Shown here in pieces: positions 23,546-32,290 of a stretch of 64,000 nucleotides of DNA. The notes beneath the pieces were generated by a model. The model had not been told where the DNA came from, ran no database searches, and was given only the letters and a program-made list of their open reading frames with translations. The DNA is from Bradyrhizobium campsiandrae. Its GTDB lineage: Bacteria; Pseudomonadota; Alphaproteobacteria; Rhizobiales; Xanthobacteraceae. The translations under genes and the position numbers were made by a program. Each line of letters opens with the position of its first letter. Within the stretch, counting starts at the first letter, position 1. The stretch is taken from the NCBI RefSeq assembly GCF_014529705.1, contig NZ_JAANIH010000009.1, forward strand, positions 1-64,000, in the 5' to 3' direction.

Positions 23546-24973
23546 TCACATTTCTCGCGTATGAGCGATGACGCCAAGGCCGATCACGCCGGCGGCAAGC
23601 AGCAGCACCGCAGCCGATATGATTAGCGATTGGTGAAGGCCGGTCATGAACGCGCGATCGGACGCCACCAGCGAGCCGAATAGGGCGACACCAAGCACGC
23701 TGCCAGTTTGCCGCGTCGCGTTGAGGACGCCCGCAGCGATACCCGAGCGCGCCTTCTCGACGCTGCCGAGCAAAGTCGAGGTCAGCGGCGGTACCAGGAG
23801 GCCAAGCCCGCTGCTGATCGCGATCATCTGCGCAACGATCGCTGAGTAGCTCGTCCCGGCCTCGATCCAGACGAGGCCAAGACAGCCGAACGCAGAAATG
23901 CATGCGCCGGCCACGATGGTCGGACACGGGCCGATACGCTCGGCCAGGCGCGGTGCCAGCAGGTTGACCGGCAGCACTACGCCCATCATCGGCACGAAGG
24001 CAAGCCCGGTCCACCATGCTGACAGGCCGTTGATCCGCTGGAAGTAGACGCTCAGCACGAAGATCAGGCCATAGATCGCGATGTTGACGAGGAGGCCGAC
24101 GATCGTGGTCAGCGTAAACAGCCGATGACTGAACAAGGACAGCGGCAGCATCGGCTGCTCGGCGCGGCCCTCGCGCCAGACGAACAGGGCAGCGAGGATG
24201 GCGGAGGTCGCGAACGCCGCGATCACCGCCGGATGGTCCCATCCAAGCGCACCGGCTTCGATGATCGCACCAGCGAGCGCGCCCAGCGCTCCGATCGCGG
24301 CGAGCTGGCCGGGCAGATCGATCTCGCGCGAGCGCGCCCGCGTGGTCTCGGTCGCATAGCGCCAGCTAAGCCACAGGCCTGCGAGGCCAATCGGCAGATT
24401 GACGAGGAATATCGCCCGCCAGCCGACCAGCGTGATCAGCGCACCGCCGACGAAGGGGCCGGCCGTCAGCGCCAGGCTCGCACCTGCGGCCCAGACCGCA
24501 ACGGCACGGCCGCGCGCGCGATCATCCGTATACGCGTGATTGAGCAGCGCCAGCGAATTCGGCACCAGGATTGCCGCCGCCAGCCCCTGCACCAGCCGCG
24601 CCCCGATCAGCACGATGGCGTTGGGAGACAGTGCGCAGGCCAATGAAGCCGCAGTGAAGAGCGCGAATCCCGCCATGAAGATGCGCTTGGCGCCGATGCG
24701 ATCGCCCAGTGCTCCGGCCGTCAGGATGAACGCGGCAAAAGCGATGGTGTAGGCGCTGACCACCCATTGCAGTTCCGCGACGCCGCCGCCGAGCGTCTTG
24801 CTCATGGCGTCGAGCGCAGTGTTGACGATGGTGACGTCGAGCTGCACGACGCCATAGCCGAGGCTCATCGCGGCCAGCGTCAACGAGGTTGCAAGGCGCG
24901 ATGGGGTGCGGGACGCGCCGGTCGCGAGGGTCTCATATTTGGCGGTATTGGCTTTGGCGGTATTGGCTCGCAT
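23546..24973 (-). CDS. DHA2-type MFS drug exporter
   Basis: A 475-residue transporter with about 14 hydrophobic helices, the length and pattern of the EmrB/QacA (DHA2) branch. The first helices carry GVVQLDVTIVNTALDAM, the family's LDxTIVNxALP motif C region. GALGDRIGAKRIFMAGFALF is motif A. It probably exports a toxic or signalling compound using the proton gradient; the substrate is not readable. No TetR-type regulator or membrane fusion partner is next to it. The N-terminus has an odd repeat (KANTAKYE after RANTA), of no clear meaning. Confidence 0.88.
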   Translation of the reverse strand: MRANTAKANTAKYETLATGASRTPSRLATSLTLAAMSLGYGVVQLDVTIVNTALDAMSKTLGGGVAELQWVVSAYTIAFAAFILTAGALGDRIGAKRIFMAGFALFTAASLACALSPNAIVLIGARLVQGLAAAILVPNSLALLNHAYTDDRARGRAVAVWAAGASLALTAGPFVGGALITLVGWRAIFLVNLPIGLAGLWLSWRYATETTRARSREIDLPGQLAAIGALGALAGAIIEAGALGWDHPAVIAAFATSAILAALFVWREGRAEQPMLPLSLFSHRLFTLTTIVGLLVNIAIYGLIFVLSVYFQRINGLSAWWTGLAFVPMMGVVLPVNLLAPRLAERIGPCPTIVAGACISAFGCLGLVWIEAGTSYSAIVAQMIAISSGLGLLVPPLTSTLLGSVEKARSGIAAGVLNATRQTGSVLGVALFGSLVASDRAFMTGLHQSLIISAAVLLLAAGVIGLGVIAHTREM

Positions 24974-25068
24974 GCTGCCACCTCGATTGCAGCCCCATAC
25001 GACTTAATACGCCGGCTCCGCGCTATCATGTTTCGACATCAGATGAATGATGAAAACCCGAAACACGA

Positions 25069-25095
25069 GCGCCGCGCGGGAGAACCGCGCGGCGC
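25069..25095 (-). terminator. Terminator after the ferritin-like gene
   Basis: Perfect 11-bp stem (GCGCCGCGCGG / CCGCGCGGCGC) with a 5-nt loop, 20 nt past the stop of the ferritin-like gene on the minus strand, followed there by TCGTGTTTCGGGTTTT. Confidence 0.65.
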
Positions 25096-25115
25096 TATCG
25101 AGAACCTCTTAAGGC

Positions 25116-25622
25116 TTAACTCGCCGCGCGCAGGTTGACCTTGCTCTCGGCCAGCGTCGTCAGCTTCTTGTCGGTTGCCTTCTCTTCCTCGAGCGTCTTG
25201 GCGAGCACGGCGGCGCAGTCGCTGCGGCCAAGCTGCTTCGCCCAGGCGATCAGGCTGCCATAGCGGACGATCTCGTAATGTTCGGCGGCCTGCGCCGCGT
25301 TGATCAACGCCGCATCGAGCACGGCCTTGTCCGCGACTTCGCCGGCGGTTTCGTCGGCCTCCTCGATGATGCCGTCGATCGCGGGGCAGTCGACCGCCTT
25401 CACCTGCACGCCGTGCATCTTGAACACTTCCTCAAGCCGCGTGACGTGTTGCTTGGTTTCTTCAAGGTGCGTCAAAAAGCCCTGTTTCAGCTGCGGATCG
25501 GTCGCCTTGTCGGCCATTTTCGGCAGCGCCTTGGTGAGCTGCTGCTCGGCGTAATAGATGTCCTGCAGCTGATGCACGAACAGGTCGTTCATGGTCTTGA
25601 TGTCTTTTGTGAACAATCCCAT
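25116..25622 (-). CDS. YciE/YciF-type ferritin-like stress protein (DUF892)
   Basis: A 168-residue four-helix-bundle protein. It has the family start FTKDIKTMNDLFVHQLQDIY then YAEQQLTKALPKMADKA, the metal-site helix THLEETKQHVTRLEEVFK, and the second pair in AAEHYEIVRYGSLIAWA and KTLEEEKATDKKL. YciE/YciF are cytoplasmic stress proteins with di-metal centres, linked to osmotic and general stress responses. ATG 25622 follows AGGATC; the upstream in-frame extension is not family-like. A candidate EcfG-type promoter lies ~90 nt upstream, in keeping with general stress control in alphaproteobacteria. Confidence 0.9.
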   Translation of the reverse strand: MGLFTKDIKTMNDLFVHQLQDIYYAEQQLTKALPKMADKATDPQLKQGFLTHLEETKQHVTRLEEVFKMHGVQVKAVDCPAIDGIIEEADETAGEVADKAVLDAALINAAQAAEHYEIVRYGSLIAWAKQLGRSDCAAVLAKTLEEEKATDKKLTTLAESKVNLRAAS

Positions 25623-26052
25623 CGCTCGGATCCTCGCGAGTTTTCGGGAACACGACCGCTCCGGCTTACACGAAAGCCGCTTGTTTCGCCGTGTTCGGTT
25701 GCTGATGGGCGGTAACCTGCACACGGCGCCGTCGTTCCAAACAAAGTCGCCGGGCTTTGCGCTGGAACAATGCTTGTGGGCGCGGGATCTGAAACCATTT
25801 AAACACCAAGGGCGCGCCGCCGAAGCACTCCTCTTTCGACTCACATGCTTAACGCGCGCGTGATGTGAACGACGTATGACAAAAACGGCCGATCCGGTGC
25901 GATCCTGTTCTTGTCAAGGGCTGCACAAGTCGCTGTTTTTGCCTTAATGAGCTACGAAGATACCTAGCGATCGGCGCCCGTTTTTGGCAACGATCACACC
26001 CGACCTGCCAACGGCCCGATCGGGTCGGTTTTGCCCCCCGCCGGGAGGATGA
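25623..26052. other. Divergent intergenic region, no gene seen
   Basis: About 430 bases between the ferritin-like gene and the YbhN-type gene. Apart from the EcfG-like promoter at 25714-25738 I see no gene or strong repeat. The YbhN-type gene has a strong GGGAGGATGA ribosome site at its right end. Confidence 0.5.
25714..25738 (-). promoter_or_regulatory. Candidate EcfG (general stress) promoter
   Basis: On the minus strand: GGAAC (25734-25738), 16 bases, GGTT (25714-25717). The EcfG consensus is GGAAC-N16/17-cGTT, so one base of the -10 differs. It points to the ferritin-like stress gene, a usual EcfG target. Confidence 0.5.
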
Positions 26053-27135
26053 ATGCACGGACTGCTGCCCGCGCTGAAACGCGGCTTCAAGAAATGGATC
26101 GGCTGGCGACGGCTGGGAATTGCCGCGAGCGTCGTGATCATCGCTTTCGCGGTCACCACGCTTGTGCGGACCCTCCACGGCATCGACAGGGGCGCCATCC
26201 TCACGGCGCTGACCGATATCCCTCGCGGCAACATCGGGCTGGCCGCGATCTGCGTCTTCTTCGCGTTCTGCACCCTGACCTTCTACGACTTTTTTGCGCT
26301 GCGAACGATCGGCAAGAAGCACGTTCCTTACCGCATTGCAGCGCTATCGAGCTTCACGTCCTATTCGATCGGCCACAACATCGGCGCCACGGTCTTCACC
26401 GGCGGCGCGATCCGTTTCCGGATCTACTCGGACTATGGCCTGAACGCGATCGATGTCGCCAAGATCTGCTTCCTCTCCGGCCTGACGTTCTGGCTCGGTA
26501 ACATCTTCGTGCTGTCGATCGGCATGGCCGTCCATCCGGACGCAGCCTCCTACATGGATCAACTGCCCTCGTCGATTAACCGGCTGATCGCATTCGGCGG
26601 CCTCGCCTCGATCGCCGCCTATCTGATTTGGCTCAGCATGGGCGAGAAGCGCCGCGAACTCGGCCAGAAGGGCTGGAAGGTGGTGCTGCCATCGGCGCCG
26701 CTGACGCTGGTGCAGATCCTGATCGGCGTGGTCGATCTCGGCTTCTGCGCCTTTGCGATGTATTTGCTGATACCGGCCAATCCCCCGATCGATTTCCTGT
26801 CGCTCGCGGTGGTATTCATCCTGGCGACGCTGCTTGGCTTCGCCAGCCATGCGCCCGGCTCGATCGGCGTATTCGACGCCGCCATGCTGGTGGCGCTGCC
26901 CGAGTTCGGCCGCGAGCAGTTGCTGGCGACCCTGCTGGTCTTCCGCATTCTCTATTTCGTGATCCCGTTCGGCCTCGCCATCTCCATCATGGGCACGCGC
27001 GAGCTCTGGATGAACGTGGTCCAGCCCTGGCAGGAACGGCGACGGCTGGCGGAAGCCTGCGCGCAGGCCAACCTGCCCAAGCAGGTCACGGCGATGGAGC
27101 ATCAGCGGTCGCTGCGCCAGGCCAGCAAACGTTAA
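26053..27135 (+). CDS. YbhN / lysylphosphatidylglycerol synthase-like membrane protein
   Basis: A 360-residue inner-membrane protein of the UPF0104 (AglD/MprF N-terminal) type, with about eight hydrophobic helices. Family signatures include ALSSFTSYSIGHNIGATVFT followed by GGAIRFRIYSDYGL (the G-G-x-R-x-R/Y motif near the flippase core) and LGFASHAPGSIGVFDAAMLV, the most conserved segment. MprF-type domains flip lipids; stand-alone YbhN proteins lack the aminoacyl transferase domain, as here, so the role may be lipid or glycan transport. A strong ribosome site precedes ATG 26053. It is followed 111 nt later by an exported hydrolase gene. Confidence 0.85.
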   Translation: MHGLLPALKRGFKKWIGWRRLGIAASVVIIAFAVTTLVRTLHGIDRGAILTALTDIPRGNIGLAAICVFFAFCTLTFYDFFALRTIGKKHVPYRIAALSSFTSYSIGHNIGATVFTGGAIRFRIYSDYGLNAIDVAKICFLSGLTFWLGNIFVLSIGMAVHPDAASYMDQLPSSINRLIAFGGLASIAAYLIWLSMGEKRRELGQKGWKVVLPSAPLTLVQILIGVVDLGFCAFAMYLLIPANPPIDFLSLAVVFILATLLGFASHAPGSIGVFDAAMLVALPEFGREQLLATLLVFRILYFVIPFGLAISIMGTRELWMNVVQPWQERRRLAEACAQANLPKQVTAMEHQRSLRQASKR

Positions 27136-27246
27136 CCCGGCCAGCGACCAGGCCGGCCGCCTTACAAGCACGGCGGACAAAGGTTGCGGCCAAGGGAGCT
27201 ATGCCCTCTTATTTCCGCCTCAACTTTGCCGTTGAAGACGCGGGCC

Positions 27247-29199
27247 ATGATCCCTGTTTCCTTTCGCCGATTTTGTGCGGGCGCCCTGCTGTTGGCCGGA
27301 CTCCTCGCCATTTTGCCCCCTCAGCCCGCAGCCGCCCAGGATGCCGGCGCCATGCAGATCAATTGGGAGGTCCGCAACCGCTTCCGCCTGTTTCGCGAGG
27401 AGCGCGACTTCCTGCTGCATGTCGAGAATGCGCGTAACCGCAACATCCTCGCCGCCGAGCAGTCCCTGGAGCTGCAGAGCGAGGGCCGCGGCTGGGCCCG
27501 CAACATGGTCAACCGGCTCTGCATCGACCTCCAAGGCCGGGTCAACCAGCCCTGCACCCGCGACAACGTCAAAGAGAATTACATCACCCCGATCGACCAC
27601 CCCATCACCGTGCGTCTGACGGGCGCGGTGCCGGTCGGCGCCACCTGTGCATGGTCGTTCGACGACGGTGACGGGGCGCAGACTTCGACCTTCGACTGCG
27701 CCGAGCCGATCAATCTGCGGGTGCGCTACGGCAAGCAGACGGTGGCAACCGTCGACGTCGCCTCCGGCTCCGATCCGAGCCAGCGTCTCCAGGCCGAGAT
27801 CCAGGTCCGCGACATCTTCATCGCCGGCCTCGGCGACAGCATCGCCTCCGGCGAAGGCAATCCGGATCGGCCGCTGGCCCTGTCGGACGAAGGTTTCTGC
27901 TTCCGCTCCTATCTCGGCACCGCGGGCGCACAATATTACCGGCCGAGCCGCGCGGGCTTCAAGGGCGGCCGCGCCTGCGAGGCGCCGGACACGCTGGCCA
28001 ACTGGCAGCATTACAGCGCGCTCTGGTTCAACTCGCCCTGCCACCGCTCGCTCTACAGCTACCAGGCCCGCACCGCGCTCGCGCTCGCGGTGCGCTACAC
28101 CCATATCGCCGTCACCTATCTGCCGCTCGCCTGCACCGGAGCCAGCATCAGCGACGGGCTACTCGGCTCGCAGCGCGCCCGAGAATGCCCGCCCGGCAAG
28201 TCCGGCGTCTGCAACACCAGCGTCAATGCCCAGGTCGCCGAGCTCCGCGAAGCAGTCACGGCAGCCAAGAAGCGCCAGCCCGATCGCAATCTCGATCTCG
28301 TCCTGCTCTCGATTGGCGCCAACGACGTCTACTTCTCCGGGCTCGTCGCCGACGTCATCGTCGACACCGCGACCGAGCGCGCGCTGTTCCGCCGCTCCGG
28401 CGTGATGGCGAGCGTCGACGATTCCCGCGACGCGCTCCAGCGCGAGCTGCCGCAGAATTTCGTCAAGCTGCGCGAGGCGCTGAAGCCTCTGGTCGGCGGC
28501 GATCTCTCGCATGTGGTTTACGTCTCCTATGCCAATCCCGCGCTGGCTGATGGCGGCGTGCCTTGCCGCGGCGGCCGCGGCGGCTTCGACATCCATCCTG
28601 CCTTCAACGCCGATCCGCAGCGCCTCGCCCGCGTGTCGACCTTCGTCGACACCGAATTCCTGCCGCAGCTGAAGGGGCTCGCCACCTGCACGCGCGGCGC
28701 GTTGTGCCGCGATCCCGAGGCTGACCGCATGACCTTCGTCGATGCGCACCAGACCGCGTTCGCCGATCACGGCTTCTGCGCCCATTCCGGCAACGATCCC
28801 GAATTCGATCGCACCTGCTTTGCCGAAAACGGCCAGAGCTTCGATCCGGACATTGTCAGCGCGGCGAGCCAGCCGATGCTGTGCGGCCGCGGCGCCTCGG
28901 AATATCGCGCCTATCTGCCGCGGGCACGCTGGATCCGCGACGCCAATGACAGCTATTTCGCGGCAATGACTTATCCGCAAGGCCTACCTGCAGCGAGCCA
29001 GCCGACCGACATCCACGACGCGACCTGGGGCGTGCTCTCGGCCGTCTATGGCGGCGCTGTGCATCCGAGCGCCGAAGGCCATGCCGCGATGGCGGATGCC
29101 ACGCTGCCGGCCGCGAGCGCCGTGCTTGGCCTCGACGCCGTGCCGCCGAACGTCACGCGCGGACTGCTTGTTCCACTCCTGCCGGGCGCTCAGCAATAA
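27247..29199 (+). CDS. Exported SGNH/GDSL-type hydrolase
   Basis: A 650-residue secreted protein. A signal peptide (FRRFCAGALLLAGLLAILPP, ending QPAAAQD) begins at ATG 27247; the in-frame extension to 27184 uses TTG and would hide the signal. Residues ~100-190 look like an Ig-like/PKD-type beta domain (GATCAWSFDDGDGAQTSTF). The SGNH hydrolase follows: block I AGLGDSIASGEGN (catalytic Ser), block III LLSIGANDVYFSG (Gly, Asn), block V GAVHPSAEGHAAMAD (catalytic Asp/His region). It has many cysteines, likely disulfides, consistent with the periplasm or outside. Substrate could be an ester on a polysaccharide or lipid; unknown. Confidence 0.82.
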   Translation: MIPVSFRRFCAGALLLAGLLAILPPQPAAAQDAGAMQINWEVRNRFRLFREERDFLLHVENARNRNILAAEQSLELQSEGRGWARNMVNRLCIDLQGRVNQPCTRDNVKENYITPIDHPITVRLTGAVPVGATCAWSFDDGDGAQTSTFDCAEPINLRVRYGKQTVATVDVASGSDPSQRLQAEIQVRDIFIAGLGDSIASGEGNPDRPLALSDEGFCFRSYLGTAGAQYYRPSRAGFKGGRACEAPDTLANWQHYSALWFNSPCHRSLYSYQARTALALAVRYTHIAVTYLPLACTGASISDGLLGSQRARECPPGKSGVCNTSVNAQVAELREAVTAAKKRQPDRNLDLVLLSIGANDVYFSGLVADVIVDTATERALFRRSGVMASVDDSRDALQRELPQNFVKLREALKPLVGGDLSHVVYVSYANPALADGGVPCRGGRGGFDIHPAFNADPQRLARVSTFVDTEFLPQLKGLATCTRGALCRDPEADRMTFVDAHQTAFADHGFCAHSGNDPEFDRTCFAENGQSFDPDIVSAASQPMLCGRGASEYRAYLPRARWIRDANDSYFAAMTYPQGLPAASQPTDIHDATWGVLSAVYGGAVHPSAEGHAAMADATLPAASAVLGLDAVPPNVTRGLLVPLLPGAQQ

Positions 29200-29359
29200 G
29201 CCGCGCGCGGAATCGTTCAGTTTCCCGCTCGCTAGAAATTGATCCGCTGCCGTCAATTGAGTCTATTCCATTCAGGGCAGGTTCAGCCGGCCGGCGCATG
29301 ATGACACGCCTCTTGAGATCTGGGCGTTCTCGTACCGTCCGAACCCATCGGGACCGATC

Positions 29360-30901
29360 GTGGATAGCAGCAGCGGATATCGTCGATGGTCGCGCCTCGC
29401 GGCGCTCGTGGCGCTCGCCACCGGCCTGAGCTCGAACATCGCTCGCGCTGAGGATCTCAATCCGCATGATCTCGCCTTGCTCGATCGGCTGACGTTCGGC
29501 GTCAGCACCTCGAGCGCCATGCACATGCACGGCATCGGCGCCGAGCGTTGGCTCCAGGAGCAGCTGCATCCGGCCGGCAACCCGGCGCTGCCCGAGGCCG
29601 CCAAGTCGCAGATCGAGGTGATGCCCGACGTTCACAGCTTCCCGTTCGACATTGCGGTTGCCTTCGAGCAGCAATCCAAGAGCGCCAACCAGGTCGTCGA
29701 TCCCGAGCAGAAGAAAGCCGCCCAGCAGGTGTTTCAGCAGGCGATGAACGAGCGCGCCAAGCAGGCCGCGGCACGCACCATCCTGCGCGCGCTCTACGCT
29801 CCGGACCAGCTGCGCGAGCGCATGGTCTGGTTCTGGTTCAATCATTTCAACGTCCACCAGTACAAGTCGAATCTGCGCGTGCTGGTGGGCGACTATGTCG
29901 ACCACGCCATTCGCCCCAATTCGCTCGGCAAGTTTCGTGACCTGCTCGCGGCGACCGTTCGCCATCCCGCGATGCTGCGCTATCTCGACAATGCCGACAA
30001 CGCCGCCGGTCACCTCAACGAAAACTACGCGCGCGAGATCATGGAGCTGCACACCATGGGCGTCGGCTCCGGCTACACGCAGGCCGACGTCGAGGCACTG
30101 GCGAAGATTCTCACTGGCGTTGGCATCGACACCAAACCGGAAGACCCGAAGCTCAAACCGGAATTGCAGTCGCAGCTGGTGCGCGAGGGTGCCTTCGAGT
30201 TCAATCCGTCCCGTCACGACTACAGCGACAAGTCCCTTCTTGGTCACACCATCAAGGGACGCGGGCTCGCCGAGGTCGACGAGGCCATCGACATCCTGGT
30301 GCACCATCCCGCGACCGCGAGCCATGTCTCGCGCAAGATCGCGACCTACTTCGTCTCGGACAATCCGCCGGAAGCGCTCGTGCAGCGGATGGCGCAGACA
30401 TTCAAGTCCACCGACGGCGACATTGCCTCTGTCCTCGCCATCATGATCCATTCACCCGAATTCGAGGCCGCGCTGAAGCCCGGCACCCGCTTCAAGGATC
30501 CCGTGCAATACGTGCTGTCGGCGGTCCGTCTGGCCTATGACGACAGGGTGATTCTGAACACGGCACCGATCCAGGGCTGGATCAATCGCCTCGGCGAGGG
30601 CCTGTTCAATCACGAGACGCCGGACGGCTACGCCCTGACCTCGGCGTCGTGGAGCGGTCCTGGGCAGATGATGGTTCGCTTCGAGATCGCGCGTCAGATC
30701 GGATCCGGCTCCTCCGGCCTGTTCAAATCCGACGGTCCCAACCCGGTCGAGCAGCCTGCGTTCCCGCTGCTCCAGAACGCGCTCTACTTCAACGGACTTC
30801 GCAAGACGCTCGGCCCGACGACGCTGGCATCGCTCGACCGGGCCATTTCACCACAGGACTGGAATACGCTGTTTCTATCGTCACCGGAATTCATGCACTG
30901 A
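29360..30901 (+). CDS. DUF1800 family protein, exported
   Basis: A 513-residue protein with an N-terminal signal (LAALVALATGLSSNIARAED) and the DUF1800 pattern: LLDRLTFGVSTSSAMHMHGI, RERMVWFWFNHFNVHQYKS, LNENYAREIMELHTMGVGSG followed by YTQADVEALAKILTG, and LGHTIKGRG with paired histidines. The biochemical function of DUF1800 is unknown; the gene is nearly always next to DUF1501, as here (15 nt gap). The start is GTG after a GGGA ribosome site. A partnership at the cell envelope is inferred from that linkage. Confidence 0.88.
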   Translation: MDSSSGYRRWSRLAALVALATGLSSNIARAEDLNPHDLALLDRLTFGVSTSSAMHMHGIGAERWLQEQLHPAGNPALPEAAKSQIEVMPDVHSFPFDIAVAFEQQSKSANQVVDPEQKKAAQQVFQQAMNERAKQAAARTILRALYAPDQLRERMVWFWFNHFNVHQYKSNLRVLVGDYVDHAIRPNSLGKFRDLLAATVRHPAMLRYLDNADNAAGHLNENYAREIMELHTMGVGSGYTQADVEALAKILTGVGIDTKPEDPKLKPELQSQLVREGAFEFNPSRHDYSDKSLLGHTIKGRGLAEVDEAIDILVHHPATASHVSRKIATYFVSDNPPEALVQRMAQTFKSTDGDIASVLAIMIHSPEFEAALKPGTRFKDPVQYVLSAVRLAYDDRVILNTAPIQGWINRLGEGLFNHETPDGYALTSASWSGPGQMMVRFEIARQIGSGSSGLFKSDGPNPVEQPAFPLLQNALYFNGLRKTLGPTTLASLDRAISPQDWNTLFLSSPEFMH

Positions 30902-30916
30902 GCCACGGAGATCGCC

Positions 30917-32110
30917 ATGAACCGCCGCAAGCTGATCAAGTCGTTTGCCGCGCTGGCCCCGCTCACGGTGGCGGGCCGCGTTTGGGCTGCGCCGGCGACC
31001 GATGCCCGCATGCTGGTCGTGTTCTTGCGCGGTGCCTATGATGCGGCAAATGTCGTCGTGCCGGTCTCGAGTGATTTCTATCGCGCCTCGCGGCCGACCC
31101 TCGCCATCGCCAAGCCCGATGTCGGCAATCCCAATTCCGCACTCGCGCTCGACGCCGATTGGGGACTGCATCCGGCCTTGCGCGACAGCATCTATCCGCT
31201 CTGGGCCAAGCGCGAGATCGCCTTCATTCCCTTCGCCGGCACCAGCGACGACCTGACACGGAGCCATTTCGAGACCCAGGACACGATCGAGCTCGGCCAG
31301 TCCGCCGGCGGCTCGCGCGACTATCGCTCTGGCTTCATGAGCCGGCTCGCCGCCGAGCTGACCCGCGTCAAGCCGATCGCGTTCACCGATCAGCTGCCGC
31401 TGATCTTCCGCGGCAAATCGCAGGTGCCAAATACAGGCATCAACAACGTTGCCAAACCCGGCGTCGACGACCGCCAGGCCGATCTGATCAAGAAGATGTA
31501 TGCCCAGTCCAATCTGGCCTCTTCGGTCTCGGAAGGTTTTCGCGTGCGCGACGACGTCTACCGCTCGGTCTCCGAGGAGATGAATGCTGCCAATCGCGGC
31601 GCGGTGTCGCCGCGCGGCTTCGAACTGTCGGCGCGGCGTATCGGCCGCTTGATGCGCGAGCAGTTCAATCTCGGTTTCGTCGACGTCGGCGGTTGGGACA
31701 CCCATGTCAACCAGGGCGCAGCCACCGGCTATCTCGCCGACCGGCTCGGCGAGCTCGGTCGTGCGCTGGTCGGCTTCTCCGAGGAGGTCGGGCCTGCGGC
31801 CTGGCGCGATACGGTCGTCGTCGTGATCTCCGAATTCGGCCGCACCTTTCGCGAGAACGGCGACCGCGGCACCGACCATGGCCATGGCAGCGTCTATTGG
31901 GTGCTCGGCGGCGGCATCAATGGCGGCCGCATCCTCGGCGAGCAGGTCAAGGTCGAGCAGCCACACCTGTTCCAGAACCGCGACTATCCCGTGCTGACCG
32001 ACTATCGCGCGCTGTTTGCCGATCTGTTCGGCCACGTCTTCGGTCTTGGCAACGAGAGCCTGCAGCGCATTTTCACCGGCGTGCATCCGACCAACCTGGC
32101 ATTGGTTTAG
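30917..32110 (+). CDS. DUF1501 family protein, twin-arginine exported
   Basis: A 397-residue protein with a Tat-like signal (MNRRKLIKSFAALAPLTVAG then RVWAAP) and the DUF1501 fold, which is related to alkaline-phosphatase/sulfatase-like enzymes. It has MLVVFLRGAYDAANVVVPV, the LNPxx-like GLHPALRDSIYPLW, SRSHFETQDTIELG (read here as TRSHFETQDTIE), VDVGGWDTHVNQG, VVVISEFGRTFRENGDRGTD and HGHGSVYWVLGGGI, the last two supplying the metal-type Asp/His residues. It is the partner of the upstream DUF1800 gene. Catalytic activity is unproved in the family. Confidence 0.88.
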   Translation: MNRRKLIKSFAALAPLTVAGRVWAAPATDARMLVVFLRGAYDAANVVVPVSSDFYRASRPTLAIAKPDVGNPNSALALDADWGLHPALRDSIYPLWAKREIAFIPFAGTSDDLTRSHFETQDTIELGQSAGGSRDYRSGFMSRLAAELTRVKPIAFTDQLPLIFRGKSQVPNTGINNVAKPGVDDRQADLIKKMYAQSNLASSVSEGFRVRDDVYRSVSEEMNAANRGAVSPRGFELSARRIGRLMREQFNLGFVDVGGWDTHVNQGAATGYLADRLGELGRALVGFSEEVGPAAWRDTVVVVISEFGRTFRENGDRGTDHGHGSVYWVLGGGINGGRILGEQVKVEQPHLFQNRDYPVLTDYRALFADLFGHVFGLGNESLQRIFTGVHPTNLALV

Positions 32111-32129
32111 CTGCTCCTGCTGACACGCC

Positions 32130-32170
32130 GTCCTGCGCTTGACGCGGCTTTCCGGCCGCGTTCGCAGGAC
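32130..32170 (+). terminator. Hairpin after the DUF1501 gene
   Basis: GTCCTGCG (32130-32137) pairs with CGCAGGAC (32163-32170), enclosing a second stem ACGCGGC / GCCGCGT. There is no T-run, so the terminator role is uncertain. Confidence 0.4.
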
Positions 32171-32290
32171 CTGCCGTTTCATCAATTCAAAATCGGCATC
32201 AATCGATACTCCCTTCAACTTGGACACTTTCCTGCGCGCGCCTCTAGGAGTCGTCGTGAGGAAACAATTCGAGTTCTAAGGAGGCGCCCG

